34,229 nt of DNA from Sphingomonas sp. (GCA_025356055.1 JANXUU010000068.1:1-34229), one strand, 5' to 3'. Counted from the stretch's first letter, positions 24,907 to 33,109 are shown. Made by a program: numbers and translations. Notes: generated by a model from the letters alone, not told the origin.

Positions 24907-24921
24907 TATCCTTAAAGCATT
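24907..24921 (-). promoter_or_regulatory. Shared TGCTTTAAGGATAAA element upstream of the TonB operon
   Basis: Reading on the minus strand, this 15-mer matches 14 of 15 bases of the element at 14048-14062. It ends about 22 bases before the receptor start, so it would lie in the 5' untranslated region or at the -10 region. Either a common operator or an AT-rich promoter element would explain it. Confidence 0.4.
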
Positions 24922-25124
24922 TTTGATTGAGTTTTCCACTATTGCAAGCACCAAATGCTCGCTCGGCAAAATAACCTCGACGCAGTGGCGCCGCGTCGGA
25001 CCACTTGCCTAGGCGAAGTAGCACCCAGGTTTCCCGGATATTGCCAAGCAAATGCGCCTGAAGACTAAATCACCTCTCAAGTTGACCATGCCGATAGAGC
25101 CTCCTCGGCCTAGCTTATGGAATG

Positions 25125-25146
25125 CCCAGAAGATTCCCAGATGATT
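25125..25146. repeat. Tandem 11-bp repeat CCCAGA(A/T)GATT
   Basis: Two adjacent copies differ at one base, and the repeat period is one DNA helical turn. It lies between the divergent TonB-operon and CoA-ligase starts, where an activator or repressor could bind both copies on the same face of the helix. The function is inferred. Confidence 0.55.
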
Positions 25147-25437
25147 GAGGCTTGAAGCAATTGCAGGGGGCGTGTACTTTTCGCGTTGAATTTGGAGAAG
25201 TCATGAGTACGGCGGACATCCGGGGACGACCAATTCACCGTCACCTCACAGCTAACGTCGTCGCTCGTCGATGGGATCAAGAGCGCGGAGCTCCCGCAAC
25301 CCACACGACGGGAAAGTCGGCCGACACCGTCCGGACTCTCTTGCAGCAAACTCATGCCATGGCTCGGTCTACGATCAAGTCTGCGCAGGCTCATGGGGAT
25401 TGACGCGCGTTAGCAACCTCGACCGATTGGCTCCGTT

Positions 25438-27048
25438 ATGACGGTGGTCAACGAAATATATGATGACTTCGTCCGCCGCCAATTGCCTCCCCTCGAGGAA
25501 TGGCCCGATTTCCAGCTCGACGACTTTATTTACCCTGAGCGCCTAAACGCGGCGGTGGACCTGCTCGACAAAGCAGTGGCCGAGGGCGAGGGAGAACGCC
25601 CCGCCATTCGCAATGATGTCGGCGAAACCAGCTACGCGACTTTGAAAGACAGGTCTGACAGGATCGCGCGTATTCTAGTAGAGCAGGAAGGCCTCATACC
25701 CGGCAACCGAGTAATGTTGTGCGGGCCGAATAGCGCCATGCTCATCACAGCCTGGTTTGGCATATTAAAGGCCGGTGGCGTTGCGGTTGCGGCCATGCCG
25801 ATGCTACGCAAGAGCGAAATCGAGGCCCTGGTCGCGAAGGCCCAAGTCAGTCATGCGATCGTTGATTTTGGGTGCCGGGGACCAGCGTCCGCAATAGCCG
25901 AGAGTGAACTTGGCTCAATCATGTTCTACCACGGCGACGTGGGATCCGGCCCCTTGGAGGCGCGGATGGCCAAGGCCGCACCCGGCTTTCCTCCTGTCGA
26001 AACGGGACGAGACGATCCTGCAATCATTGCCTTCACCTCGGGAACCACGGGAGTTCCAAAGGGCACAATTCACTTTCATCGGGACTTGTTGATACCTGCC
26101 GACGCCTTCGCTGCAAAGGTTCTTCGCCCGCCGCGAGGCGCAAGTTGGAGTGCAACCCCTCCCCTCGCATTCACTTTCGGGCTGGGCGCTCTGGTCTTGT
26201 TTCCTTTTCGATTTCGCGGAACGAGCGTGACAATTTCCAACACTTCGGCACAAGGAGTTCTCGACGCGATCGCGCGACACCGCATCTCGGTGTTGTTCAC
26301 TGCCCCGACGTCATACAAAGCGATGCTTGCGACAGGCATCAAGAGCCATGACTTGTCGAGCCTGGAAATATGCGTTTCCGCGGGGGAGCATCTTCCTTCC
26401 GAAACCTGGCATGAATGGCACGAGGCAACTGGCCTGCGCATCGTCAACGGTATTGGCGCCACGGAGTTGATGCACATCTTCATTTCGGCCGCCGATGACG
26501 ACATCCGCCCCGGCGCGACGGGTCGTGTCGTCCCGGGGTACACTGCTTGCGTTCTTTCCAAGGACGGCGACGTGCTGAAGGAAGGCGAAGGGCGACTGGC
26601 TATCAAGGGTCCAACTGGTTGCCGCTATCTAGATGACGCCCGCCAGGCGAGTTATGTTGTTAATGGCTGGAACGTCACCGGTGACACCTATCGGCTCGAT
26701 TGCGACGGCTATTTCTGGTATGTCGCGAGAGCGGACGACATGATTGTTTCTTCAGGCTATAATATCGCACCGCCCGACGTTGAATTCGCACTCTCGACCC
26801 ATCATGCAGTCGCAGAATGCGCGGTCATCGGAGTTGCGGATGAAGCGCGCGGGCAAATCGTCAAAGCCTTCGTGGTCCTTGCCGCCGGCACAAGTCCCGA
26901 TCAGTCGCTGAAGCGAGATCTGCAAAATCATGTGAAGGCATCGATTGCGCCCTACAAATACCCCCGTGCGATCGATTTTGTGGAATCCCTGCCCCGCACT
27001 GCAACCGGGAAACTGCAGCGTCATCTCCTTCGCGATGCACTGCCTTGA
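25438..27048 (+). CDS. Aryl-CoA ligase, 2-aminobenzoate/benzoate-CoA ligase-like
   Basis: This 536-residue ATP-dependent acid-thiol ligase of the ANL superfamily opens with QLPPLEEWPDFQL, characteristic of 2-aminobenzoate- and benzoate-CoA ligases. The AMP-binding loop is IIAFTSGTTGVPKGTIHFHRD (about residues 195-215), of which only the core is diagnostic. NGIGATELMHIF supplies the aryl-adenylate pocket. GDTYRLDCDGYFWYVARADD and MIVSSGYNIAPPDVEFAL are the hinge region, and PRTATGKLQRH holds the C-terminal catalytic lysine. It would convert anthranilate or a related aromatic acid to its CoA thioester, the substrate of the two-domain flavoprotein. The ATG at 25438 has only a weak ribosome site. 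It is convergent with the NahE-like aldolase (16-base gap). The acid specificity is inferred. Confidence 0.92.
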   Translation: MTVVNEIYDDFVRRQLPPLEEWPDFQLDDFIYPERLNAAVDLLDKAVAEGEGERPAIRNDVGETSYATLKDRSDRIARILVEQEGLIPGNRVMLCGPNSAMLITAWFGILKAGGVAVAAMPMLRKSEIEALVAKAQVSHAIVDFGCRGPASAIAESELGSIMFYHGDVGSGPLEARMAKAAPGFPPVETGRDDPAIIAFTSGTTGVPKGTIHFHRDLLIPADAFAAKVLRPPRGASWSATPPLAFTFGLGALVLFPFRFRGTSVTISNTSAQGVLDAIARHRISVLFTAPTSYKAMLATGIKSHDLSSLEICVSAGEHLPSETWHEWHEATGLRIVNGIGATELMHIFISAADDDIRPGATGRVVPGYTACVLSKDGDVLKEGEGRLAIKGPTGCRYLDDARQASYVVNGWNVTGDTYRLDCDGYFWYVARADDMIVSSGYNIAPPDVEFALSTHHAVAECAVIGVADEARGQIVKAFVVLAAGTSPDQSLKRDLQNHVKASIAPYKYPRAIDFVESLPRTATGKLQRHLLRDALP

Positions 27049-27064
27049 GCCGCGGCCAGAAAAG

Positions 27065-28102
27065 CTAGCCGCCTTCCCAGCTATTTGGGTGGGGCAATGC
27101 AAGGATCTCGTGGCGCAGTTGCGCCCAGCGCCGGCCCGTCTCGCGCCCGCCTTCCCAATAATCATCCGGGGCGTAGAGATAGGGTGGTCGCGGAGGGCCC
27201 GATTTCACCAATCCAGAACCTTCAAGTCGCGCACGTGCGATAGGAACATTATAATCGACGAAGTTCTCGATTTTTCCGTCCGGGAACATCGCCGACTGGG
27301 CCCACTCGAGCCGCGCGCAAATACGATCGGCCCGCCCCCAGTCGCGAGCGACGATGGCCTGTTCGAGCAGTAACAACGGCTCTGGACCGTCAGCGACATT
27401 GCCGCTCCAGCAGGCTACGGACTCGTCAGGGAAGTCGCGCGCCAGGGCGGCCCATTGGGAGTCCACCGGAAGGACCCGCATGGATTTCCCGACCGCCCGC
27501 AGGTCATCAGCCATTGCCGGGCCGCCGATGTGCTTAGTTGCGACGATTGCCGGGTTCCGTGCGAGCGAAGTGTATGTGGCCGTGGAAATCTTGGCCTTGA
27601 AGGCGAGGGCATTGTCATAGATGATTATCGGCACGCCGGGCAGCGCCTCCGCCACGTCTGCGTAAAACTTTACGATGTCGACTTGGTCGAGTGACATCCA
27701 CATTGGCCGCCCAAGGAATAAACCGTCCGCACCCATCGCGATGAGCCCGCGCCCCCGCTCGATCGTGTCGCGGGTATTGAGCGTCGTCGCGCCAGCAAAG
27801 ATCAGGCTTCGTCCACCCACACTTTGAACGAGACAGTCGGTAAGGAGCTGATGTTCGCTCCAAGTGAGCGAGGCGCCCTCGCCAAAGGAGCCTGCGGTCA
27901 TTAAAATCGAAATACCCGCATCGACGACCATGTTTGCCATGCGCTCGGTCTCATCAAGGTCGACAGATTGCGTGCAAGCCCAGTGATCCGCATCCGCCGT
28001 GGCCGGGGTCGGCAACATCCCCAACACACCTCTGATTGCGTCAGCGGACACCTGCTTCGACAGCTTTGACACGTGGCAGCCAGCCTTTCCCTTGATTTTC
28101 AT
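27065..28102 (-). CDS. NahE-type hydratase-aldolase (DapA/N-acetylneuraminate lyase superfamily)
   Basis: This 345-residue class I aldolase resembles trans-o-hydroxybenzylidenepyruvate hydratase-aldolase of naphthalene degradation much more than dihydrodipicolinate synthase. Shared segments are MLPTPATADADHW, SFGEGASLTW, TTLNTRDTIERGRGLIAMGADG, GRPMWMSLDQ, IIIYDNALAFK with Tyr162, ATKHIGG with Schiff-base Lys190, and a C-terminal GPPRPPYLYAPDDYWEGG. Such enzymes hydrate an arylidene-pyruvate and release an aromatic aldehyde plus pyruvate. The frame starts at GTG 28129; ATG 28102 has GAGG six bases upstream and is preferred. It is divergent from the GntR regulator. The aldehyde dehydrogenase and CoA ligase nearby would complete conversion of the aldehyde to the aryl-CoA. 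The aryl group is unknown; 2-aminophenyl is an inference. Confidence 0.9.
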   Translation of the reverse strand: MKIKGKAGCHVSKLSKQVSADAIRGVLGMLPTPATADADHWACTQSVDLDETERMANMVVDAGISILMTAGSFGEGASLTWSEHQLLTDCLVQSVGGRSLIFAGATTLNTRDTIERGRGLIAMGADGLFLGRPMWMSLDQVDIVKFYADVAEALPGVPIIIYDNALAFKAKISTATYTSLARNPAIVATKHIGGPAMADDLRAVGKSMRVLPVDSQWAALARDFPDESVACWSGNVADGPEPLLLLEQAIVARDWGRADRICARLEWAQSAMFPDGKIENFVDYNVPIARARLEGSGLVKSGPPRPPYLYAPDDYWEGGRETGRRWAQLRHEILALPHPNSWEGG

Positions 28103-28283
28103 GAGTTGCCTCGCCTCGGTTGCCCGCACGACACAGCTTCTAAAGTAGGTCTAACCGAATACTGTTGTCAGCGTCAATCAGAGGGCATCACCAGCAAATT
28201 CTACGGATCAAGTTCCTTATAACTAAACGGTTCTTGGGCGTATTTTCAAAAATCCGAGTTCGGCCTAGCTCAGACCGCTTGAC

Positions 28284-28308
28284 TTGACATGGTCATAGGA
28301 CGTGACAA
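28284..28308. promoter_or_regulatory. Imperfect inverted repeat with nested GTC-N4-GAC, candidate GntR operator
   Basis: TTGACA and TGACAA arms flank a centre that contains GTC-ATAG-GAC. GntR/FadR-type sites often have a GT(C)-N-(G)AC core. The element lies between the divergent NahE-like gene and the GntR gene and overlaps the upstream in-frame ATG at 28289, which favours the later GntR start. It was judged by eye only. Confidence 0.3.
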
Positions 28309-28339
28309 ACTGTATACGGAACCAAGGATCAGTTTCTTG

Positions 28340-29056
28340 ATGAGCGTGAGAATTTATGCAGACGTCTTCCCGCTGGCTCGATCCACGAGCGCACGCGAGC
28401 GTATCTACCTTGACCTCCGCGGAAAGCTGCAGCGGTGCGAGCTTAGCTCAAGAGACCGTTTGGTCGACGTAGACTTGGCCGCTCGCTTTGGCACGTCCCG
28501 CATGCCGGCGCGCGAGGCACTGCTGCAGCTGGTCCACGAGGGATATCTAGTAAGCACAACCCGCGGCTTCATGGTCCCAATACTTACCCTCGACGACGTG
28601 CGTGACAGTTTTGAAGTTCGAAAGCTTCTGGAGCCTCGGGCGGCCGCCAGCGCGGCGCGTGAGATGGGGGAAGAGGGACAGGCGGCGCTGTGCGCTGCAG
28701 CTGGCAACGCTCGCATAGCCGCCAACAGCCAAGATTTTGAGAAACTAGTGTTGGCTATGATAGACTTTCGCGCTGTCTGGCTTGGCTCGGTGCGCAACGC
28801 CAGACTTGCCTCTACCATTGCTCGCTTTGCGGACCACGTTCAGACAGTTCGGCTTGCCACGCTGCGTGACGCAACCACGCAAGCCGTCGCAGCCGACGGA
28901 TTATGCGAGCTCTACTCGGCATTCTTAAGCCGCGATTTGATTGCGGTCAGCGATCGAATGGCAACACATATTGCCATCGCGGAACATGCTTTTTTGGCAC
29001 TCCACCAGTACGGAGATGCGGCCGCCCGCACGGAGGCAGTTTGTTGCAGCAACTAA
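28340..29056 (+). CDS. GntR-family transcriptional regulator (FCD/FadR-like subfamily)
   Basis: This is a regulator of about 238 residues. Its N-terminal winged helix contains ARERIYLDLRGKLQRCELSSRDRL, VDVDLAARFGTSRMPAREALLQLVHEGYL and STTRGFMVPIL. A helical ligand domain follows, with VRDSFEVRKLLEPRAAASAAR, typical of the FCD group. The frame opens at ATG 28289, but ATG 28340 gives the normal family length and leaves room for a promoter; AAGGA lies 11 bases before it. The usual metal-ligand histidine after the DxxF position seems to be Arg here (DFRAVW), so effector binding may differ. It heads the aldehyde dehydrogenase-aminotransferase-permease operon and is divergent from the NahE-like aldolase, the probable targets. 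Confidence 0.88.
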   Translation: MSVRIYADVFPLARSTSARERIYLDLRGKLQRCELSSRDRLVDVDLAARFGTSRMPAREALLQLVHEGYLVSTTRGFMVPILTLDDVRDSFEVRKLLEPRAAASAAREMGEEGQAALCAAAGNARIAANSQDFEKLVLAMIDFRAVWLGSVRNARLASTIARFADHVQTVRLATLRDATTQAVAADGLCELYSAFLSRDLIAVSDRMATHIAIAEHAFLALHQYGDAAARTEAVCCSN

Positions 29057-30489
29057 CAATGCGCATCGGCGGGAAGCCGGTCGAGGCCCTGGACGGCCGC
29101 CGGTTCAATTCGATCGATCCGTTCACAGGCCTTGCCTGGGCATCAATCCCTCGTGCTGGACCGGCCGATGTAGATGTTGCCGTCAATGCTGCGCACAATC
29201 AATTCGAAAGTGGCCAATGGTCCCAAACGAATGCGGCGGAGCGCGGGCGATTGCTCAACGCAATTGCTGCGTTGGTTGCTGCCGAGGCCATGCAGCTTGC
29301 TGAAGTAGAAGTCCGAGACAACGGAAAGCTTTTGGCGGAAATGCTCGGCCAAGTCCAAGCCATGGCGGGATGGTTCACGTATTTTGGCGGACTTGCCGAC
29401 AAGGTTGAAGGGGTTGTGACACCCACCGATCAATCCGGGCTTTTCCACTACATCCGCTATGAGCCATTAGGGGTCATTGCGGCGATCATTCCTTGGAATG
29501 CGCCCCTCCTCCTGACAACGTTCAAACTGGCACCAGCGCTTGCTGCCGGAAACACGATCGTAATCAAGCCATCAGAGCACGCTTCTGCGTCGATCCTGGC
29601 GCTTGCAGATTTGTGCGAACGGGCGGGAATTCCACCGGGCGTCATTAATGTCATCACCGGATATGCCACGGAAGCAGGTCAACCGCTCGTTTCGCACCCA
29701 CTCGTGTCCAGAGTGGCATTCACGGGTGGTCAGGATGGAGGCCGGGCGGTATACCAAGCAGCGGCCCATTCGCTAAAAGCGGTCAGCTTGGAACTGGGCG
29801 GCAAGACCCCCTGCATCGTGTTCGAGGATGCCGACCTTGAGGAGGCCGCGGCCGGCGTAATCCGCGGTATATTCGCCGGCGGCGGGCAAACCTGCATGGC
29901 AACTTCGCGAGTGCTAGTGCACTCCTCGATCCACGACGCTTTCGTCGCGCGGCTTGTTGTGCTCGCCGAAGCAATGAACCTCGGTGATCCGCGCCTGCCA
30001 GACACTCACATGGGGCCAATCGCAACCCGACACCAGTTCGACAAAGTCTTAGCATACATCGCGGACGCCAAGGCGGAAGGCGCAAATTGTGTGACCGGCG
30101 GAAAGCGTTCGTCGCGACCAGCAACTGCGGCGGGCTGGTACGTCGAGCCCACGATTTTCACGCACGTCAGCAATTCCATGAAAATTGCTCGCGAGGAAGT
30201 ATTCGGCCCGGTTTTGGCAGTCATCAAGTTCGAGTCGGAAGAAGAAGCGGTCGACATCGCCAACGACTCGCCGTTTGGCCTAGCCGCGGCGATTTGGACC
30301 CGCGACCTTCGGCGCGCCATGAAGCTGCCCTCGAGGCTGAGGGTCGGAACGGTTTGGGTCAACACCTGCCGCGTCACCAGCCACATGGCGCCCTTTGGCG
30401 GTTTCAAGCGATCCGGCATTGGCCGCGAAGGCGGCCAGGAAGGTATTCGCGAATATATGGCAGCCAAGAGTGTCTTCGTTTCATCATGA
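29044..30489 (+). CDS. Aldehyde dehydrogenase (NAD(P)-dependent)
   Basis: This protein of about 481 residues belongs to the aldehyde dehydrogenase superfamily. It has PWNAPLLLTTFKLAPALAAG with Asn152, VIKPSEHAS with Lys175, VAFTGGQDGGR, SLELGGKTPCIVF with the general base Glu250, and GGGQTCMATSRV with the nucleophile Cys284. EEVFGPVLAVI and MAPFGGFKRSGIGREGG close the family pattern. TTG at 29044 lies seven bases after GGAGG and overlaps the GntR gene by 13 bases. ATG at 29059 is the alternative but has no well-placed ribosome site. It oxidises an aldehyde to its acid. The neighbouring NahE-type aldolase suggests an aromatic aldehyde, as NahF does for salicylaldehyde. It is coupled to the next gene by ATGA. 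Confidence 0.93.
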   Translation: MQQLTMRIGGKPVEALDGRRFNSIDPFTGLAWASIPRAGPADVDVAVNAAHNQFESGQWSQTNAAERGRLLNAIAALVAAEAMQLAEVEVRDNGKLLAEMLGQVQAMAGWFTYFGGLADKVEGVVTPTDQSGLFHYIRYEPLGVIAAIIPWNAPLLLTTFKLAPALAAGNTIVIKPSEHASASILALADLCERAGIPPGVINVITGYATEAGQPLVSHPLVSRVAFTGGQDGGRAVYQAAAHSLKAVSLELGGKTPCIVFEDADLEEAAAGVIRGIFAGGGQTCMATSRVLVHSSIHDAFVARLVVLAEAMNLGDPRLPDTHMGPIATRHQFDKVLAYIADAKAEGANCVTGGKRSSRPATAAGWYVEPTIFTHVSNSMKIAREEVFGPVLAVIKFESEEEAVDIANDSPFGLAAAIWTRDLRRAMKLPSRLRVGTVWVNTCRVTSHMAPFGGFKRSGIGREGGQEGIREYMAAKSVFVSS

Positions 30490-31667
30490 CGGTAGCATCG
30501 AGATGCGCGGTGGATGGCATCCGTCACTGCATCAGTGAAATTGCGCCCGACAACATTGCGAGCATGATCAAAGGGGCGTTCGAGGCGCGCGGGGATAAGA
30601 TTCCCTTATGGTATGGCGAGGGCGACGTCGGAACCCCCTCTTACGTCGGCAAAGCCGCAAAAGATGCGATCCGCGCGGGAGAGACTTTCTACACACACCA
30701 GAACGGTACGCCGGAATTGCGCGAAGTGCTGGCGGATTATCATTCCAAGCTCACAGGAAAGCAGGTCAACACCAACCGAATCACAGTGACCTCGGGGGGG
30801 ATGCCCGCCATCATGCTCACGGTCCAAATGCTCGTCAGTGAAGGCGATAATGTGGTCGTCATCGATCCCGTGTGGCCCAACCTTGGAAACGCTGTCCGAG
30901 TTGTTGGCGGTGAGGTGCGCTCGGTCAAAATGGACCTCGGTGAACAAGGCTGGGTGGTCGACCCGGATCGCGTTGCGTCAGCCTGCGACGCGCGGACAAA
31001 ACTAATCTTTTACGCTTCTCCGGGAAATCCGACGGGCGCGATTCTCCCGCATTCAACGCAAGCCCGACTGCTTGCCCTCGCGCGGTGTCACGGCCTCTGG
31101 ATCGTAGCTGACGAAGTTTACGGGCGGATGGCCTTTGGTGAGCTCGCTGCTCCTTCGATCCTAGAACTTGCTGAGCCTGAGGACCGCGTGATCGTGGTAA
31201 ATAGCTTCTCCAAGTCATGGGCGATGACCGGCTGGAGACTTGGCTGGGTCGTACATCCTCCTTCGCTCGTCGGCACGTTCGCGATGATGACACAGTACAC
31301 GTCAAGCGGCACGGCGACCTTCCTCCAGCACGCTGGCGCAGTTGCGATCCTAGAAGGCGAGCCATTCGTCGCATGGATGAGGGATTATTGCGCCGGCGGG
31401 ATGGATATAACCTGCTCTGCCCTCGAAACCATGCCACGCGTTCGGATTCGCACACGTCCAAATGCTGCGATGTACGTGTTTTTTGAAGTCGAGGGCATGC
31501 CGGACTCCCGGTCGGCCTTTATTGAGATTTTTGAGCGTACGGGCGTCGGTCTGGCGCCGGGATGCTTCTTCGGCCCAGGGTCGGAAAGCTTTCTTCGCAT
31601 CTGCGTGTGCCGCAATCCTAAAGCCCTTCAAATCGCTGTGGATCGGCTCCGGCCAATCTTCGTCTGA
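30486..31667 (+). CDS. Class I/II PLP aminotransferase (copy B)
   Basis: This 393-residue aminotransferase is paralogous to the one at 19507-20709. It has LWYGEGDVGTP, SGGMPAIMLTVQML and YASPGNPTGAI. IVADEVYGRMAF carries Asp209 and NSFSKSWAMTGWRLGW carries Lys243; FLRICV follows near the end. Start: the ATG at 30486 overlaps the aldehyde dehydrogenase stop by four bases; the longer open frame upstream lies inside that gene and is not real. It sits between an aldehyde dehydrogenase and an amino-acid permease, so it probably deaminates the imported amino acid to the 2-oxo acid used by the aldolase. The specificity is not known. Confidence 0.93.
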   Translation: MTVASRCAVDGIRHCISEIAPDNIASMIKGAFEARGDKIPLWYGEGDVGTPSYVGKAAKDAIRAGETFYTHQNGTPELREVLADYHSKLTGKQVNTNRITVTSGGMPAIMLTVQMLVSEGDNVVVIDPVWPNLGNAVRVVGGEVRSVKMDLGEQGWVVDPDRVASACDARTKLIFYASPGNPTGAILPHSTQARLLALARCHGLWIVADEVYGRMAFGELAAPSILELAEPEDRVIVVNSFSKSWAMTGWRLGWVVHPPSLVGTFAMMTQYTSSGTATFLQHAGAVAILEGEPFVAWMRDYCAGGMDITCSALETMPRVRIRTRPNAAMYVFFEVEGMPDSRSAFIEIFERTGVGLAPGCFFGPGSESFLRICVCRNPKALQIAVDRLRPIFV

Positions 31668-31708
31668 TGACACGCTTCAAACAGCGAATAGGAAAGTAGA
31701 CAAACGCG

Positions 31709-33109
31709 ATGAACAAACCTGAGATTCTGGCTCGAGAGTCCGGGCTCGCCCACACGCTAACCAAGCGCCAGATTACGATGATTGGGATGGGGGGCGCGAT
31801 TGGCACGGGACTCTTCATGGGTAGCGGCATTGCCATCGGCTATGCGGGGCCCGCTGTTCTTATCAGCTACGCAATCGCAGCCTTGATCGCCATTGTCATG
31901 GTCATCAGCCTCAGCGAAATGGCCGTAGCACACCCCGCGGCAGGTTCATTCGGCGTCTACGCCGAGATCTATATCTCCCCTTGGGCCGGTTTCGTTGTGC
32001 GATACACATATTGGGCCGCTCAGGTCATCGCGATCGGGAGCGAGGCGGTCGCGGCCGGTGTTTACATGGGTTATTGGTTTCCCAACGTCCCAATTTGGTT
32101 GTGGTCGATCGCTGCAGCTGCAGCACTGGTCGGGGTCAACGCAAGGTCCGTGGCGAGCTTTGGTACGCTCGAATACTGGCTCGCGCTTATCAAGGTCGTC
32201 GCAATCGTCCTCTTCATCGTCTTTGGCTTGAGTACGATCTTCGGGCTTACTGGAGAGCCTGTCGGGGCTCAAAACCTGACAGGGCTCGCTGGCGGTTTCA
32301 TGCCTCACGGTTGGACCGGGGTCTGGTTTGGGGTACTGATGGCGCTCTTTTCCTTTTATGGAATAGAGTTAGTAGCAGTAACCTCCGGGGAAGCGGAAAA
32401 TCCGAAGGTCGCCATTCCGGCAGCGCTTCGTACCTTAGCCGCCCGACTCATCTTATTTTATCTGCTTGCAATCGGTATCATGGTTACTTTGATACCCTGG
32501 ACCGAGGTCGGCACCGACGTCGTAACGCAAAGCCCATTTGTTCGGTTATTTTCCAATCTCGGGGTGCGCGAAGCCGCGGGAGTCATGAACTTCGTTGTTA
32601 TAACTGCCGCGTTGTCGACGATGAACAGCTCACTGTACTTGGCATCTCGAATGGTCTTCTCGCTCGCGCGCGGCGGCCACGCGCCACGCCAATTCGGGCA
32701 ACTCTCACGCAGCGGATCACCAGTCGCAGCGACTCTTTTTTCGGGTCTTTGCGTCCTCGCGACAGCGAGTGTCGCCATGTTCACCCCTAAGGCTTACAAT
32801 TATTTGACCGGCATCGCTTTGTTTGGCGGCATTCTGGTATGGATCGCCATTCTCGTTAGTCACCTGCGATTTCGCTCGCGCAATCTCGCTTCGGATCGAG
32901 CGGTGAGCGCCCCCTTCTTTCCATACGCCCAGATCCTCGCAATCGGGCTGCTAATTGCGATTTTGGTGACCATGGCGTTCGACACTAATTTTTGGAATGT
33001 TGCATGGCTTGTAGGCGTGCCTTGGCTTATATTCTTGACGCTATTGTACTATTGTTCTGGAAAATCCCGCAAATTTGCGTCTCCGCTCTCTCCGTTAACT
33101 GAAGAATAG
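31709..33109 (+). CDS. Amino-acid permease, APC superfamily (copy B)
   Basis: This 466-residue inner-membrane symporter has about 12 helices and is paralogous to the permease at 12594-14000. The signatures are ITMIGMGGAIGTGLFMGSG in helix 1, SLSEMAVAHPAAGSFG, RYTYWAAQVIAIGSEAVAAG and FYGIELVAVTSGEAENP. IPAALRTLAARL and LSTMNSSLYLASRMVFSLARGG follow. It ends the GntR-ALDH-aminotransferase operon, 41 bases after the aminotransferase, with a GGAAAG-like ribosome site further from the ATG than usual. It probably imports the amino acid that copy B aminotransferase acts on. No terminator hairpin is evident after the stop. Confidence 0.92.
   Translation: MNKPEILARESGLAHTLTKRQITMIGMGGAIGTGLFMGSGIAIGYAGPAVLISYAIAALIAIVMVISLSEMAVAHPAAGSFGVYAEIYISPWAGFVVRYTYWAAQVIAIGSEAVAAGVYMGYWFPNVPIWLWSIAAAAALVGVNARSVASFGTLEYWLALIKVVAIVLFIVFGLSTIFGLTGEPVGAQNLTGLAGGFMPHGWTGVWFGVLMALFSFYGIELVAVTSGEAENPKVAIPAALRTLAARLILFYLLAIGIMVTLIPWTEVGTDVVTQSPFVRLFSNLGVREAAGVMNFVVITAALSTMNSSLYLASRMVFSLARGGHAPRQFGQLSRSGSPVAATLFSGLCVLATASVAMFTPKAYNYLTGIALFGGILVWIAILVSHLRFRSRNLASDRAVSAPFFPYAQILAIGLLIAILVTMAFDTNFWNVAWLVGVPWLIFLTLLYYCSGKSRKFASPLSPLTEE

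Larger units (their letters stand above)
24886..25437. other. Intergenic region between the divergent TonB operon and CoA ligase
   Basis: This is the largest gap in the island (552 bases) and must hold two divergent promoters. It contains the shared element at 24907-24921 and a tandem 11-bp repeat at 25125-25146. A weak open frame of 66 codons at 25203-25403 follows GGAGAAG, but its product (opening MSTADIRGRP, rich in Arg, Thr and His) matches nothing I recognise. An equally long frame exists on the other strand. I do not call a gene here. Confidence 0.6.

Noticed and set aside
25203-25403. Possible 66-codon gene with a GGAG ribosome site
   Set aside because: The product is unrecognisable and there is a competing frame on the opposite strand. 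The region is better explained as a promoter gap.
27065-28102. Dihydrodipicolinate synthase (DapA)
   Set aside because: The protein carries NahE-specific segments, including the C-terminal GPPRPPY region and the PTPATADADHW start, and lies beside an aldehyde dehydrogenase and aryl-CoA ligase. Lysine synthesis does not fit.
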